Positions 5,268 to 5,717 of a stretch of 5,717 bases of DNA are shown piece by piece (position 1 is the first letter of the stretch; each line of letters begins with the position of its first letter). Below the pieces are notes generated by a model. The model ran no database searches, was not told the origin of the DNA, and was given only the letters and a program-made list of their open reading frames with translations. Source of the DNA: an uncultured Eubacteriales bacterium (lineage in GTDB: Bacteria > Bacillota > Clostridia > Oscillospirales > Acutalibacteraceae); the NCBI GenBank assembly GCA_900320925.1, contig ONUD01000103.1, positions 1-5,717 of the forward strand. The letters run 5' to 3'. The position numbers and the translations under genes were made by a program.

Positions 5268-5717
5268 TTAGCTGCTGGATTCCGGACCCTGACTGATGTT
5301 GATGACAATCTTGGAGCCGTAGGGAGCCATATCGCCTGCATTGTAGTTTTCATAACCGACGACCCTGCCGACTTCGATGGTATCGCTTGCCACGTAAATG
5401 CCGGAAGCGATGAAGCCCTGATTGCCGAGTGCTTCCACGGCAGCGGCAAGTGTCTGACCGCTGATGGCGGGCAGTTCCCGATTGGATTGTCCCTTGCTGA
5501 CGGTTACGACAACGGTCACGCCCTTATCGGCATGGACACCTTCTTCGGGGCTTTGTGCCACGATAGTGCCTTCGGGCTGGTCGCTGAAAATCTCCTCATT
5601 GGCCTTGATCAGCACGTAGTCGGAATCGGCATTTTGCTTGGCAACGATGTCGTCATACCGCTGACCGATGAGGTTGGGGATGGCAATGGAATACGGGTCG
5701 CTGCCGGAGGATTCATC
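5268..5717 (-). CDS. PASTA-domain protein, C-terminal part; probably a PrkC/PknB-type Ser/Thr kinase
   Basis: PASTA domains are extracellular modules that bind peptidoglycan fragments or lipid II. In Firmicutes they occur mainly at the C-terminus of membrane Ser/Thr kinases (PrkC, StkP, Stk1, PknB) and of some penicillin-binding proteins. The 149 visible residues are open to the right edge. They contain a short Ser/Gly/Asp linker, a first PASTA unit at about 12-76 (IPNLIGQRYDDIV, then PEGTIVAQSPEEGV and TVVVTVSKG), a second at about 82-144 (LPAISGQTLAAAVEAL, then GSKIVINISQG), and a short tail ending ESSS. The second unit lacks the usual Q-x-P and reads GYENYNAGD. The kinase domain, membrane helix and start lie outside the window. 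A kinase is the likeliest owner because its PASTA units are usually C-terminal repeats, but a PBP2x-like protein is possible. Confidence 0.82.
   Translation of the reverse strand, partial: DESSGSDPYSIAIPNLIGQRYDDIVAKQNADSDYVLIKANEEIFSDQPEGTIVAQSPEEGVHADKGVTVVVTVSKGQSNRELPAISGQTLAAAVEALGNQGFIASGIYVASDTIEVGRVVGYENYNAGDMAPYGSKIVINISQGPESSS

Overview
The window looks like an ordinary chromosomal stretch from a low-to-moderate GC Gram-positive bacterium. The best guess is a Clostridia/Ruminococcus-type Firmicute. The evidence is an LCP (LytR-CpsA-Psr) wall-polymer ligase, PASTA domains, clostridial-style RNase Z motifs (CTDTRP, EGMFG), a short Orn/Lys/Arg-decarboxylase-fold enzyme, strong AGGAG-type ribosome sites and consensus TTGACA/TATAAT promoters. 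No rRNA, tRNA, CRISPR array, insertion sequence or phage gene is visible. Genus assignment is inference only.

Layout from left to right. (1) The 3' part of an RNase Z gene (+ strand, cut by the left edge). (2) Converging on it, a four-gene minus-strand operon read from about 4378 down to 533: a histidine-phosphatase (CobC/phosphoglycerate-mutase-like), a PLP-dependent Orn/Lys/Arg decarboxylase-like enzyme, an Sfp-type 4'-phosphopantetheinyl transferase, and an LCP-family membrane protein with a proline/lysine-rich cytoplasmic tail. The gaps are 13 nt, 58 nt and 1 nt. The 58-nt gap holds a near-perfect internal promoter whose -35 box overlaps the stop codon of the decarboxylase-like gene. (3) A regulatory region of 190 nt (4379-4568). 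(4) A plus-strand XRE-type regulator (4569-5231). (5) A perfect 14-bp hairpin that almost fills the 36-nt gap to (6) the convergent 3' end of a PASTA-domain protein, probably a PrkC/PknB-type Ser/Thr kinase, cut by the right edge.

The most interesting structure is in the regulatory region. The best plus-strand promoter (for the XRE gene) and the best minus-strand promoter (for the operon) point at each other, so their transcripts would overlap at the 5' ends by about 40 nt. This arrangement, beside an XRE regulator, resembles the face-to-face promoters of some phage switches. The two convergent gene ends are also compact: the RNase Z and LCP stop codons overlap by 4 nt, with a hairpin inside the RNase Z coding sequence.

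Two genes plausibly relate to the cell envelope (LCP, PASTA protein). The phosphatase, decarboxylase-like protein and PPTase do not form a pathway I recognise. I find no convincing new multi-gene system; the findings are mainly regulatory architecture and protein oddities.
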